From Streptomyces sp. NBC_00286 (lineage in GTDB: Bacteria > Actinomycetota > Actinomycetes > Streptomycetales > Streptomycetaceae): a stretch of 64,000 nt of DNA. Location: assembly GCF_036173125.1 (NCBI RefSeq), contig NZ_CP108054.1, forward strand, positions 9,183,501 to 9,247,500, read 5' to 3'. Numbering within the stretch: position 1 is the first letter of the stretch; the number at the start of each line of letters is the position of its first letter. The notes under the pieces are model-generated. The model was given only the letters and a program-made list of their open reading frames with translations, was not told the DNA's origin and searched no databases. The translations under genes and the position numbers were made by a program. Of this stretch, positions 49,571 through 59,733 are shown one piece after another.

Positions 49571-50206
49571 TTACGGCGCGATGAAGGGCTGGACGCGCTT
49601 GCGGTAGTCCTTGGGCCGCACCTCGTTGTAGTACTTGTTCTTGTCCTCGCCCGCCGAGGTGTAGACGTACACCGGGCACTCGTCGGACTTCACCTCACCG
49701 TTGTACTCGTGCAGGGACTTGCCCGTCCGCGCTTCGACGACCTTCAGCTGGTACGAGGTGTTGTACGTGCTTATCTTCAGCGGCTTGCCGTCCTCGGTCT
49801 CCATGTCGCACACCTTGCCGGTCGCGGTCGCCTTGGTGCGTTCGAGGCAGACGACCAGTTCGGCGGCGGCCGGCTTGTCGGAGTAGCCGAGGAACCAGCC
49901 CTTGGGGAAGTCTCCGGCGGGCGGCTCGAACTGCGACCAGCTGTCGCCGGGGTTGTTCATGAGGATCCCCGGGTGCACGGTCTTCTTCGTACGGTCGTAG
50001 GCGGGCATCCCCGAGAAGCCGAGCCCGTCCGTGCACACCCGCTCCAGGTCCAGGATGGAGTCCGGCACCTCCGGCCCGTCCGCTGACGAACCCTTCGACG
50101 ACGATGTGCCGGTACCCACTTCCGAGCTTCCGGTGAGCGACGAGCATCCGCACAGGACCACGCCCAGAAGCCCGGCGGTGACCACAATCGAAGACCTTGA
50201 AAGCAT
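49571..50206 (-). CDS. Putative lipoprotein of unknown function
   Basis: 211 residues from ATG 50206. Signal with lipobox LCGC, Ser/Gly linker, then ~150 residues with Cys pairs (RVCTDG, VVCLER, KVCDME, DECPVY) and no recognisable domain. Divergent from the LAL regulator (233-bp gap). Confidence 0.7.
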   Translation of the reverse strand: MLSRSSIVVTAGLLGVVLCGCSSLTGSSEVGTGTSSSKGSSADGPEVPDSILDLERVCTDGLGFSGMPAYDRTKKTVHPGILMNNPGDSWSQFEPPAGDFPKGWFLGYSDKPAAAELVVCLERTKATATGKVCDMETEDGKPLKISTYNTSYQLKVVEARTGKSLHEYNGEVKSDECPVYVYTSAGEDKNKYYNEVRPKDYRKRVQPFIAP

Positions 50207-50439
50207 TTGGGAGCCCCCAATCGAAGAAAAGAACAGCAGCAGGGCATGTCCCCCGGACATGCCCTGTCCCCCCTACCTGCTGGAGAAGAGCGTGCCGTGC
50301 GCCTCGGCCGCGGACATGGGGGATGCGCCCCCATCTAGTTGTGCGGCCCCTGTGGCTCGTGGGTATTACGCTGTCTGAGCTCGAAGGAGTATTCGAGGGG
50401 GCGGCCGGGGCAGCCCGGAAGAGGGCGCAGGGGGCCTGA

Positions 50440-53400
50440 GTGTCGTCGTTGTCGTCACCGACGCTGGTCGGCAGAGGACCGGAGTTGGACCTGCTGACCG
50501 ATGCAGGTCGGTCGGCGGGCGAAGGGCGGGGCTCGTCGGTGTTCGTGCTGGGCGAGCCGGGCATCGGCAAGTCGCGCCTGGTCGAGGAGGCCGCGGCCAC
50601 CGCCGTACGCGCCGGGTTACGGGTGCTGCGCGGGCGGGCCGCATCCGCCGGGCGCGCGGTGCCGCTGCGACCGCTGGCGGAGGCCGTGTTCTCCGGGCTG
50701 CGCGGTGAAGGGGCGCCCGCGGACGGGGACTTGGGGCCCTACGAGCCGTTGCTGTCGCGGTTGTGCGGGCTGGCGCCGCAGGACGGGGCGCCGCTGGTGG
50801 GCTACGCGGAGGCGGTGCTGCGGCTCCTTGATGTCCTCGGACGCACCCGTGGCTGCGTTCTGGTGTTGGAGGACCTGCACGACGCGGACGCCGACACGCT
50901 CACCATCGTCGACTACCTCACGGACAACGTTCCCGGTCAGCGGGCCGTTCTGCTGGCCACCCTGCGCGGGGGGCCCGGGGCCGCCCTCGACCTCGCCGAG
51001 GCCGCGGCATCCCGTCGTACGGCCCGCACTGTGCGCCTGGCACGCCTCGCGCCCGCCGAGACAGCGGAACTGGCCGCCCGCTGTCTGGGCCACGACGACG
51101 CGGGCGCGGTACCGGCGGCCGTACTGGACCGGCTGCACGCCGTCTCCGACGGCGTCCCCTTCGTGGTGGAGGAACTGCTGCGCGCCATGGTCGACAGCGG
51201 CGATCTCGTCCGGCAGCCGGGCGCCGGCTGGTCAGTGACCGGCGCGCTGAACGCCGGAGTACCCGCGACGGTCGCCGCCGCCGTCCTGCAGCGGGTGGAC
51301 CACCTGGAACCGTCCGGAGTCGCGCTCCTGGAAGCGGCGGCAGTCCTGGGCAGACGCTTCCCCGTGGACATCGCCGCCCGCGTCGCCGGGCTCGATCGGC
51401 CGACGGCGCTCCGCCAGCTGCGGCACGCGGCACGCGCCCACCTGGTCGCCGACGGCACCACCCACGGCCCCACCGCGGAGCAACCCGGCTGGCACACCTT
51501 CCGCCACGCCCTGACCGCCGACGCCATCGCCCACCGGCTGCTGCCGGCGGAACGGGCGGCGCTCTGTCTCGCCGCCGCCGACGCCATCGAGTCCGGCCAC
51601 GCCATCGAGTCCGGCCACGCCATCGAGTCCGGCCACGCCATCGAGTCCGGCCACGCGGCCGAGTCCGGCCACGCGAGCCACGCCATCGAGTCCGCCCACG
51701 CGAACCACGCGACCGAGTCCGCCGACGCGAGCCACGCGCCTGAGTCCGCCGACGCGTCGGAGCAGGGGACGGGAGGCCCGGGCCGGCCCGGCGAGCCCCG
51801 CGGTCTGATCGGCGGTGACTCGGGCGACGACCTGTACCGCCTGGCCGCGGAGTTGTGCGTCGCCGGCGGGCAGCGGGCACGGGCGGCCGTACTGCTCACC
51901 CGGGCCGGCCGGCAGGCGGTCCAGCGGGGCGCCCTGCTGACCGCGGTGGAACTCCTCGACCGGGGCCTGGAGTTGACCGCCGACGCCACGGACGCCCCGC
52001 CCGAGGCCGTGGCCCGGCTGCTGGAGGAACTGCTGCGGACACTCGTCCTCACGGGCGACGTCCAGCGCGTCCCGGAGCTCGGCGACCGGCTGGACCGCAT
52101 GCTGACCGCGTGGGGTGCGCCGCCCGCCCGGCGGGCCGCGGGTTTCCTGACGCAGGCCGGGGCCGCGGCCACCGTCCAGCGCTGGGAGGAGGGACTGACC
52201 GCCGTCCGGCGGGCACGGGAGCTGCTCGGCGCCGAGCCCGACCCGGCGTCCCGCGCGGCCCTGGACGCGGTCGCCGCGCACCTGATGCTCAACTCGCAGC
52301 GCCCGGACCGGCTGGAGAGCGCCAGGGCCCTGGCCGAAGGGGCCGTGGCGACCGCCGAGGCGGTCGGGCTGCCGGAAGTGAGCTGCAAGGCGCTGAACAT
52401 GCTCGGGTACTGCCTGAGGCCCCTGGACCTGGCCGAGTCGGAAAAGGTGTTCGAACGCCTGGTGGCCACGGCCGAGACCCATGGGCTGCCGGTCTGGCGG
52501 ATACGCGGCCTGCTGGAACTCGGCGCGCTCGACCGGGTCCGGTTCACGGGGATCGAGCGGCTGCTGGCCGCGCGGAAGGCGGCCGACGAGACCGGCGCGG
52601 TGCTGATGACGGCCTGGGCCGACATGCATCTGACGCTCGCCCATGTGCTGCGGGACGAACTGGACGCGGCCGCGGAGTCCGCCCGGCGGCTCCGGACGAC
52701 GGCTCGTCGGCTGCGGCTGGACGAAGTGGAGCTGCTCGGTGCCGGAGTGGACGGCATCATCGCCGCCGTCCGTGGGGAGCGGGAGAAACTCCAGACCGCG
52801 CTGCACGTCCTTCAGAACGCACTGGCCGGCGGGAGCGCCGGAGCGGTCTGGGGCTACGCCGACACCTCCGTGTGGGGCTGGGCCCAGGGCATCTGCTCCC
52901 TGCTGAGGGAGGAACACGACCGGGCGATGGCCGAGTTCACCGACGCGGACCAGGTCATGAAGGCACTGCCCAGCACCCGGGGAGTCACCGGTTTCCTGGG
53001 CCCGTACCTGCTCCTGCGGACCGTACGGGGCGCGGCCGGCTGGGCGGAGCTGGACGGGGCCGTCGCCGGCCGGCTCTCCGAGGCCCACTCGGACCGGCCC
53101 TACGTCGGCTGGTCCCGGGCCGTGCTCCTGGGCCGCGAAGGCCGCGCCGCCGAGGCCGCCAAGGCGGCAGAGGAGGCCCTGGCCGGGACGGACGTCATAC
53201 CCCTGGCCCGCCATCTGTGTCTGCGCCTGGGCGCTCAGGCGGCACTCACCGACAGCTGGGGGAGGCCCGTCGAGTGGCTGCGCGCCGCCGAGCACTTCTT
53301 CCACGACCGGGGCACGACACGGGTGTCGGCGGCCTGCCGCGCCCTGCTGCGGGAAGCGGGCTCTCCCGTTCCCCGTCGCCGCGAGGGCCACGACACGATT

Positions 53401-53613
53401 CCGCAGGAGCTGCGGCGGACGGGGGTGACCGCCCGGGAGTACGAGGTGCTGCGCCTGCTCGGCCGGGGGCTCGGCAATCAGGAGATCGCCGAGCAGCTCT
53501 TCCTCTCACCACGCACCGTCGAAAAGCACCTGGCGAGCCTCCGCGACCGCACCGGCCAGAACAGCAGGGCCGCCCTGCGCACCCTGGCCCGCCGGTACGC
53601 GCACGGGCAGTGA
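50440..53613 (+). CDS. LAL-family (large ATP-binding LuxR) regulator, TTA codon
   Basis: 1057 residues from GTG 50440. AAA-type ATPase with Walker A GEPGIGKSR (Lys44) and Walker B CVLVLEDLHDAD, TPR-like middle, C-terminal LuxR HTH (GVTAREYEVLRLLGRGLGNQEIAEQLFLSPRTVEKHLASL). In-frame TTA at 50617-50619 (residue 60) suggests bldA control. A tandem 18-bp repeat inserts Ala-Ile-Glu-Ser-Gly-His copies after the ATPase domain. Convergent with the peptide-export operon, so it is a candidate regulator of it. Confidence 0.88.
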   Translation: MSSLSSPTLVGRGPELDLLTDAGRSAGEGRGSSVFVLGEPGIGKSRLVEEAAATAVRAGLRVLRGRAASAGRAVPLRPLAEAVFSGLRGEGAPADGDLGPYEPLLSRLCGLAPQDGAPLVGYAEAVLRLLDVLGRTRGCVLVLEDLHDADADTLTIVDYLTDNVPGQRAVLLATLRGGPGAALDLAEAAASRRTARTVRLARLAPAETAELAARCLGHDDAGAVPAAVLDRLHAVSDGVPFVVEELLRAMVDSGDLVRQPGAGWSVTGALNAGVPATVAAAVLQRVDHLEPSGVALLEAAAVLGRRFPVDIAARVAGLDRPTALRQLRHAARAHLVADGTTHGPTAEQPGWHTFRHALTADAIAHRLLPAERAALCLAAADAIESGHAIESGHAIESGHAIESGHAAESGHASHAIESAHANHATESADASHAPESADASEQGTGGPGRPGEPRGLIGGDSGDDLYRLAAELCVAGGQRARAAVLLTRAGRQAVQRGALLTAVELLDRGLELTADATDAPPEAVARLLEELLRTLVLTGDVQRVPELGDRLDRMLTAWGAPPARRAAGFLTQAGAAATVQRWEEGLTAVRRARELLGAEPDPASRAALDAVAAHLMLNSQRPDRLESARALAEGAVATAEAVGLPEVSCKALNMLGYCLRPLDLAESEKVFERLVATAETHGLPVWRIRGLLELGALDRVRFTGIERLLAARKAADETGAVLMTAWADMHLTLAHVLRDELDAAAESARRLRTTARRLRLDEVELLGAGVDGIIAAVRGEREKLQTALHVLQNALAGGSAGAVWGYADTSVWGWAQGICSLLREEHDRAMAEFTDADQVMKALPSTRGVTGFLGPYLLLRTVRGAAGWAELDGAVAGRLSEAHSDRPYVGWSRAVLLGREGRAAEAAKAAEEALAGTDVIPLARHLCLRLGAQAALTDSWGRPVEWLRAAEHFFHDRGTTRVSAACRALLREAGSPVPRRREGHDTIPQELRRTGVTAREYEVLRLLGRGLGNQEIAEQLFLSPRTVEKHLASLRDRTGQNSRAALRTLARRYAHGQ
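51583..51672 (+). repeat. 18-bp tandem repeat in LAL gene
   Basis: Five copies of an 18-mer starting GCCATCGAGTCCGG (51583, 51601, 51619, 51637, 51655), the last slightly changed, encode AIESGH; degenerate copies continue to ~51760. In frame, so copy-number change would not break the gene. The region is a disordered linker by composition. Confidence 0.85.
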
Positions 53614-53691
53614 CTCCGGGGCGCGCCGGCACCGGAGAGGGCGCGTCCCAGTGCTCGAACTAGCAGCGCCCGTACGGTACTTCTGCGTCGC

Positions 53692-56532
53692 TCACGCCAT
53701 CTGGCGCCGTACCAGCTCGTGCAGCCGCCCGCTCGTGTCGGCGAGCAGCTGCGCGGGCGGCCCCTCCTGCACCACACGCCCGTCCGACATCACGATGACG
53801 CGGTCCGCGTCCAGCACCGTCGACAGTCGGTGGGCGATCACGACCCGCGTCGCGTTCAGCGCGTGGGTGCTCTCGATGACGCGGCGCTGTGTCTCGTTGT
53901 CCAGGGCGCTGGTCGCCTCGTCGAAGAAGAGGATGCGTGGGCGGCGGATCAGTGCCTGGGCGATCATCAGGCGTTGGCGCTGGCCGCCCGAGATCGCGCC
54001 GCTGCCGGAGACGATGGTGTGCAGGCCCATCGGCATGCGCTTGATGTCTTCGGCGAGCCCGGCCATCTCGGCGGCGGCCATGGCCTCCTCGGGTGTGTAC
54101 GGTTCGGTGCCGCAGATGCAGTCCAGGATCGAGCCGGTGAACGGCTGGGCGTGCTGGAGTACGACACCGCACTGACGGCGTACGGCCGACTGGTCGAGTG
54201 CGGCCAGGTCCTGACCGTCGTACAGGACGCTGCCCGAGACCGGTTTGTCGAAGCCGATCAGCAGCCGTAGCAGGGTGGACTTGCCGCAGCCGCTGGGGCC
54301 GACGATCGCCACGAACTCGCCCGGCCGGATCGCGAAGGACACGTCGTCGAGGACGAGCGGGCCGTCGTCGGTGTACCGGAAGGACAGCTTCTTGGCCTCG
54401 ATGGCGCCGGACAGCGCGGCGGGGCGGGTGCTCGCCACGCGGACCTCGGGTGTCGCGTCGAGGACCGGCTTGATCTGCTCGAACATCGGCAGCGCGGCGA
54501 CCGCCGAGACGAACGCACCGGTCAGCTGGGTCACCGAGGTCAGCAGCATGGTCATCGAGGTGGTGAAGGTCAGAAAGGCGCCGGCCGACATCGACCCGCG
54601 TGCCGGTCCCGCAAGGAGCATGAAGATGATCAGCGAGCTGAGCGGCAGATACACCGCGCCCAGCACCGTGTTGAGGTTCTTGATCCGCCCGACCCGCTGC
54701 TGCAGCTCACGGCTGCGCGCGAACTCGCTCGCCCAGGCCGCGTACGCGTAGTTCTCGGCCGCCGCGACCCGCAGCTTGGGCAGGCCCCGCAGCGTCTGGA
54801 ACGCCTGGTTGTTGAGCTTGTTGCTGAGCACGACGAGGCGCCGTTGCCAGCGCACCTGCCACAGTCCGAGCCCGAGGAACACCGCGGTGATCACCACGAG
54901 CATGCCGATCGCGGCCAGCGCCATCGGGACGCTGTACACGAGCAGCAGGACCAGGTTCATCAGGCCGACCGTGCCCGCCTGGACGACGACCGGGCCGATG
55001 CCCGCCATCATGCGGCGCATCGAGCTGATGCCCATGGCGGCGCTGGCCAGTTCGCCGGTCGAGCGCGCGGTGAAGAACTTCGTGGGCAGCCTGAGCAGCC
55101 GGTCCCACACGGCGGGTTGGAGTGTGGCCTCGATACGCCCCTCCATCCGCAGGATGGTGAGGTTCTGCATCAGCATGAACGCCGCCGACACCACACTGGC
55201 GATCATGATCGCCAGGCAGAACTGCACGATCAGGTTCTCCTGGGCCTTCGGCACATAGACCCCGAGCACCTGCCCGGTCGCGATCGGCACCAGCGCGCCC
55301 AGCGCCACCGTGACAAGACCGCTGAGCATGAGATTGCGCAGATCGCCGCCGGTGCCGCGGAGGCTGAACCGCAGCAGACCGAGCGGGCCCAGCCGGCGTT
55401 CCGGCAGCGGCCGGTAGAACATGACGGCGCGCGGCTCGAACTCCGCCACGTTGGCCTTCTCGACCGGTGTCTCACGACCGCTCGGGTGCACGGCCACATA
55501 GCCGCCGCGCCGCCACAGCAGCGCGACCGGAGCGCCGGACCCGGACCGGTGGCCGACCAGCGGACCGATGTTGTCGCGCCACCAGCGCCCGTCCAGGCGT
55601 ACGGCCCGGGTACGGACGCGGGAAGCGAGCGCGATCCGCTCGACGGGGTCGAGCCGGTCGCTCTCCGTGCCGCTCTGCGCGGGGTCCGCGAGCGCGAGCC
55701 CGGCCGCGCGGGCGACGAGCTTGCAGGCGGCGTAGGTGGCGTCGGCGTCCGCCGCGGGCCCGGTCGATGACGAGCGCTTGGAGATGGAGGCGATCAGGGT
55801 GCGGTCGGCCCGGGCCCGGACCTCCTCACCGGCCTTGATGCCCTCGGCCGTACGGTCCTCATGGGTGCGTTCCAGCTGCTCGATCCAGCGGTCGAGGGTG
55901 GCGAGCAGCCGGTACTGCTGGTCGACCATGGCCTGCCACATCGCCGGGTCCACCAGCAGATCGGCCGCGGCCTCGGCGCCGTACACCGACCCGTACTGCA
56001 CACTGCCCGGCGGCACCTGCATCCACAGGATGTCGTCGTCGGTCAGGGCCGCGCCCCGCTCGGTCGCGAGGGGCGCCTCGAAGAGGATGGCCAGGCCGCG
56101 GCCGACACCCAGGGAGAGGGCGTACTCCAGGGGGCTGGTGGCCGGGGGTACGAACACGGGGTTGCCGTACGCGTCGTACGTCCATGTCTCGGTCTGCGGC
56201 GGCTGGTACAGCTCTCGCATCTCGATACGGCGCAGGACGCACTCGCGCAGGGGCCTGCCGATCAGGCTGTGCTGCGGTCCGGCGACCGGGCCGAGCAGCA
56301 GTGTGCCAGCTTCGAGGCGGCCGAGGTGGTGCCAGTGGCCCTGCTGGACCGCGTCGACCGCGAAGAGGTCCATGGCGCCGGAGGCGACGAGCCACAGCAC
56401 GTGCGGGCCTTCGAGGTCCAGGCGGGTGAGGCCGGAGCCGTCGACCGGAGTGCCCATGCCGCCGAGCGCGGCGAGCACGTAGTCGCCCTCGGCGACGGGC
56501 TGTTGATGCTGCTGGTCGGGTACGGATGTCAT
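53692..56532 (-). CDS. NHLM-type ABC exporter (no peptidase domain)
   Basis: 946 residues from ATG 56532. N-terminal ~380 residues without membrane segments, resembling the extended cytoplasmic region of NHLP-system NHLM proteins; then six TM helices (~400-700) and an ABC ATPase with GPSGCGKST, ISGGQRQR and an Asp-Glu Walker B. It starts 1 bp after the stop of the C39 exporter, so they are coupled. The two ATPase subunits likely form one heteromeric exporter. Confidence 0.88.
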   Translation of the reverse strand: MTSVPDQQHQQPVAEGDYVLAALGGMGTPVDGSGLTRLDLEGPHVLWLVASGAMDLFAVDAVQQGHWHHLGRLEAGTLLLGPVAGPQHSLIGRPLRECVLRRIEMRELYQPPQTETWTYDAYGNPVFVPPATSPLEYALSLGVGRGLAILFEAPLATERGAALTDDDILWMQVPPGSVQYGSVYGAEAAADLLVDPAMWQAMVDQQYRLLATLDRWIEQLERTHEDRTAEGIKAGEEVRARADRTLIASISKRSSSTGPAADADATYAACKLVARAAGLALADPAQSGTESDRLDPVERIALASRVRTRAVRLDGRWWRDNIGPLVGHRSGSGAPVALLWRRGGYVAVHPSGRETPVEKANVAEFEPRAVMFYRPLPERRLGPLGLLRFSLRGTGGDLRNLMLSGLVTVALGALVPIATGQVLGVYVPKAQENLIVQFCLAIMIASVVSAAFMLMQNLTILRMEGRIEATLQPAVWDRLLRLPTKFFTARSTGELASAAMGISSMRRMMAGIGPVVVQAGTVGLMNLVLLLVYSVPMALAAIGMLVVITAVFLGLGLWQVRWQRRLVVLSNKLNNQAFQTLRGLPKLRVAAAENYAYAAWASEFARSRELQQRVGRIKNLNTVLGAVYLPLSSLIIFMLLAGPARGSMSAGAFLTFTTSMTMLLTSVTQLTGAFVSAVAALPMFEQIKPVLDATPEVRVASTRPAALSGAIEAKKLSFRYTDDGPLVLDDVSFAIRPGEFVAIVGPSGCGKSTLLRLLIGFDKPVSGSVLYDGQDLAALDQSAVRRQCGVVLQHAQPFTGSILDCICGTEPYTPEEAMAAAEMAGLAEDIKRMPMGLHTIVSGSGAISGGQRQRLMIAQALIRRPRILFFDEATSALDNETQRRVIESTHALNATRVVIAHRLSTVLDADRVIVMSDGRVVQEGPPAQLLADTSGRLHELVRRQMA

Positions 56533-56533
56533 G

Positions 56534-58795
56534 TCAGCGCTCCCTGACCAGCTCGGCGTACGGGCCGCCGGCCGCCACCAGGGCGTCATGGCGCCCGCGT
56601 TCCACGATCGTGCCGTGCTGGAGGACCACGATCTCGTCGCTGTCGCGCACGGTGCTGAGCCGGTGTGCGATCACCACGCAGGCGCAGCCGCGCTTGCGCA
56701 GGTTGTCCATCACGATCTGCTCGGTCTCCGCGTCCAGGGCGCTGGTCACCTCGTCGAGGACGAGGATGCTGGGCCTGCGCACCAACGCCCGTGCTATCTC
56801 CAGGCGTTGACGCTGGCCGCCGGAGAAGTTACGGCCGTCCTGCTCGACCTTGCTGTGGATGCCACCGGGGCGGCGCATCACGACGTCGTACACCGCCGCG
56901 TCCTGGAGCGCCGCGACCACGGCGTCCTCCGGGACCGAGGGGTCCCACAGTGCGATGTTGTCGCGGACCGTGCCCTCGAAGAGGAAGACGTCCTGGTCGA
57001 CGAAGGACACGGAGGCCGCGAGCGCGCCGCGGGGGATGTCCTCCAGCCGCTGTCCGTCGATCCGGATGACGCCCTCCCAGGGCGCGTAGAGTCCCGAAAT
57101 CAGCCTGGACACGGTCGACTTGCCGCTGCCGGAACCGCCGACGAGCGCCACCTGCTGACCCGGACCGACCGTCAGCGAGAAACCGGACAGCAGCGGCTTG
57201 TCGAGCGGGCTGTAGCCGAACGTGATGTTCTCCAGCTCCACATGGCCGTGCAGTCGGCGGGTGCTGTCGCCCGCGCCCGGCCGTGAGTAGAGGGGGTCGG
57301 CCGCGAAGTTCTCGACGTCTTTCAGGCGGGCCACGTCGGCGGCGAAGTCCTGGATGCGGCCGGCGACGCCGTTGAGGCGGGTGATCGGCGCGGTGAAGCG
57401 GGTCACCAGCGCCTGGAACGCCACGAGGAGACCGACGGAGATATGGCCCTCCACGGCCCGCATTCCGCCGATCCACAGGATCAGCGCGCTGTTGAGCGTC
57501 GCCAGCGTCGGCGCGACCACACCCAGCCAGGCGCTCGGCACACCGAGCCGCTGCTGCTCCTCGAGTGTGGTGGCGTGCTGCCCGGCCCATTTGCGGAAGT
57601 AGCCGTCCTCACCGCCGGTCGCCTTCATCGTCTCGATCAACTGCAGCCCGGTGTACGCCGTGTTGGTGAGCCGTGCGCTGTCCGCGCGCAGCTTGGCGGT
57701 ACGCGTCGCCCGCAGCCGGATCACCACCCGCATCGCCACCAGGTTGAGCAGCGCGACCCCGATGCCCACGGCTGTGAGCTGCGGGTCGTAGGTGTAGAGC
57801 AGGACCGCGTACAGCACCACCACGACCGCGTCCACGCCCGCCGCCGCGAGATCCCGGGCCAGCGTCTCGGCCACCGCGTCGTTCGACTGGAGCCGCTGCA
57901 CCAGGTCGGCCGGACTGCGCTGGGAGAAGAACGTGACGGGCAGCCGCAGCAGATGCCGCAGGAACTTCGCGCTGCTCAGCGTCGAGGAGATGATCCGTCC
58001 GCGCAGCAGGTTCGCCTGCTGCAACCAGGTCAGCACGACCGTGAGCAGCACGGTCGCGCCCATCGAGGCGAACAGCACGGTGAGCAGCGAGGTCTGCCCG
58101 CCGATCAGGAACATGTCGATGTACGTACGGCTTAGCGCGGGCACCGCCGCCCCGACCGCCACCAGCAGCAGACTCGCCAGCACTGCGGCGGGCATGGTGC
58201 CCGACGTCCCGCGCAGCCGGGCCGGCATGGCTCCCAGGACGCCCGGTTTGCGGCCGCCCTTCTCGAAGTCGGGACCCGGTTCCATGACCAGGACGACACC
58301 GGTGAAGCTGGTGTCGAAGTCCTCCATGGGTATGAAGCGGCGGCCCTTGCCGGGGTCGTTGATGTGCACCCCGCGGCGGCCGAAGCGGCGCCCCATGCCG
58401 TCGTAGACGACGTAGTGGTTGAACTCCCAGAAGAGGATCGCCGGGGCGCGCACCTCGGCGAGCGCCGCCGTGTCCATCTGCATGCCCTTGGCGGTGAGGC
58501 CGTAACTGCGCGCCGCCTTCAGGAGATTGCTCGCACGTGAGCCGTCCCGCGAGACACCGCAGGCGATACGCAGCTCTTCGAGCGGGATGTGCCGCCCGTA
58601 GTGGCCGAGCACCATGGCGAGCGAGGCGGCGCCGCACTCCACAGCCTCCATCTGGAGGACGGTGGGCGTGCGGACGGTCTTGCGGCGGCCCTTGGGGACG
58701 GTGCGCTTCGGCGGAGCGGCGCGGCGTCGGCCCCGTACGGGCGGCGGGAGTTGGGACTCCGCGGTGCCGGTGCCGGTTTCCTGGGGGGCGGTCAC
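56534..58795 (-). CDS. C39 peptidase-ABC exporter (double-glycine processing)
   Basis: 753 residues from GTG 58795, fixed by a GTGA overlap with the HlyD gene. C39 peptidase with Cys54 (ECGAASL), His127 (FNHYVV) and Asp147 (INDPGKG); six TM helices; ABC ATPase with GGSGSGKST and FSGGQRQR. Removes double-glycine leaders and exports the peptide. The substrate is very probably the small peptide two genes upstream. Confidence 0.92.
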   Translation of the reverse strand: MTAPQETGTGTAESQLPPPVRGRRRAAPPKRTVPKGRRKTVRTPTVLQMEAVECGAASLAMVLGHYGRHIPLEELRIACGVSRDGSRASNLLKAARSYGLTAKGMQMDTAALAEVRAPAILFWEFNHYVVYDGMGRRFGRRGVHINDPGKGRRFIPMEDFDTSFTGVVLVMEPGPDFEKGGRKPGVLGAMPARLRGTSGTMPAAVLASLLLVAVGAAVPALSRTYIDMFLIGGQTSLLTVLFASMGATVLLTVVLTWLQQANLLRGRIISSTLSSAKFLRHLLRLPVTFFSQRSPADLVQRLQSNDAVAETLARDLAAAGVDAVVVVLYAVLLYTYDPQLTAVGIGVALLNLVAMRVVIRLRATRTAKLRADSARLTNTAYTGLQLIETMKATGGEDGYFRKWAGQHATTLEEQQRLGVPSAWLGVVAPTLATLNSALILWIGGMRAVEGHISVGLLVAFQALVTRFTAPITRLNGVAGRIQDFAADVARLKDVENFAADPLYSRPGAGDSTRRLHGHVELENITFGYSPLDKPLLSGFSLTVGPGQQVALVGGSGSGKSTVSRLISGLYAPWEGVIRIDGQRLEDIPRGALAASVSFVDQDVFLFEGTVRDNIALWDPSVPEDAVVAALQDAAVYDVVMRRPGGIHSKVEQDGRNFSGGQRQRLEIARALVRRPSILVLDEVTSALDAETEQIVMDNLRKRGCACVVIAHRLSTVRDSDEIVVLQHGTIVERGRHDALVAAGGPYAELVRER

Positions 58796-59598
58796 GGCAG
58801 CAGCCAATCGATAGGACGCTCGTCGGCCATCCGGATCGAGGCGGAGGCCATGGTCATGGAGTCCAGCCGGAACGGCGGGCCCTCCGTGGACGACCACTCA
58901 TAGCCGGACTTCGTGCCGGACGAACGGTCGAGCCGGACGAGCACGGCCACCGGCCGCCCGTCCTTGGTGAACTGCTCGCCCAGCTGGTTGTCGCCGAGGA
59001 AGGCGCTGATCTGCTGCGGTGTCTGGGCGCTGCGGTCGACCTTCTTCACATGGCCGCGCAGCACTCCGTACTCCTGCGTGGGCACCGACTGGACGGTGAG
59101 GTCCACGGCCGCGTCGTCGGGAATCGTGGCGGCGTTCTCGGCGGGCACGTACACCGTCGCGAACAGCGGGTCGTCGGCGTCCTTGACCTTCTCGACGGAG
59201 GCGACGTTCGCACCGGTCTGGATGATGGCGCCCATCGTGGCGGCGAGGGCGTTGACCCGGCCCGCGGCGACGGTGCGTACGACTGTCTCGCCCTTCGCCG
59301 TACGGACCTTCAGTACGGGGGAGTTGGCGGCGAGCCGCTCGCCCTGCTCGGCGAGCACCGCGGTGACCTGGCCGGAAACGGGGCTCTGTAGTACGTAACT
59401 GCCCTGCCCGTGCGTGAGGATGGCGGGCGCGGTCACCGTGGAGGCGACGGATCCCGTGACGGCCCAGACGGAGGCGGCGGCCATCACGACCACCGTCACG
59501 GACAACACGAGCCAGCCCTGCGGGCGGGCGAAGCGCACCGGAAGATCGAGCTCCTCCGGTGACTGGAGCTTGGCGAGGGCCTGTTGGCGGAACTGCAC
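58792..59598 (-). CDS. HlyD-like NHLP secretion adaptor
   Basis: 268 residues. Single TM helix ~29-48 (WLVLSVTVVVMAAASVWAV), biotinyl-lipoyl-like segments (YVLQSPVSGQVTAVLAEQGERL; VAAGRVNALAATMGAII). Periplasmic-type adaptor for ABC peptide export in this system, though here in a Gram-positive bacterium. Overlaps the C39 exporter start by 4 bases. Confidence 0.85.
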   Translation of the reverse strand: MQFRQQALAKLQSPEELDLPVRFARPQGWLVLSVTVVVMAAASVWAVTGSVASTVTAPAILTHGQGSYVLQSPVSGQVTAVLAEQGERLAANSPVLKVRTAKGETVVRTVAAGRVNALAATMGAIIQTGANVASVEKVKDADDPLFATVYVPAENAATIPDDAAVDLTVQSVPTQEYGVLRGHVKKVDRSAQTPQQISAFLGDNQLGEQFTKDGRPVAVLVRLDRSSGTKSGYEWSSTEGPPFRLDSMTMASASIRMADERPIDWLLP

Positions 59599-59687
59599 GG
59601 GGAACTTTCCCTCACCTGCGGACGACAGGACGTACGGAATGGATGGACAACAGCCGTACGACAGACTGGTTCACGACACCCGGAAGC

Positions 59688-59712
59688 CCCGGAACCGTTG
59701 GACGGTTCCGGG
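59688..59712 (-). terminator. Perfect hairpin between precursor and hlyD-like gene
   Basis: 11-bp perfect stem (CCCGGAACCGT / ACGGTTCCGGG) with a 3-base loop, 21 bp after the precursor stop and 90 bp before the adaptor start. No U-tract. It may stop most transcripts after the peptide gene or stabilise its mRNA, giving more precursor than transporter. Confidence 0.75.
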
Positions 59713-59733
59713 ACTCACGGCACGCTGATGCGC

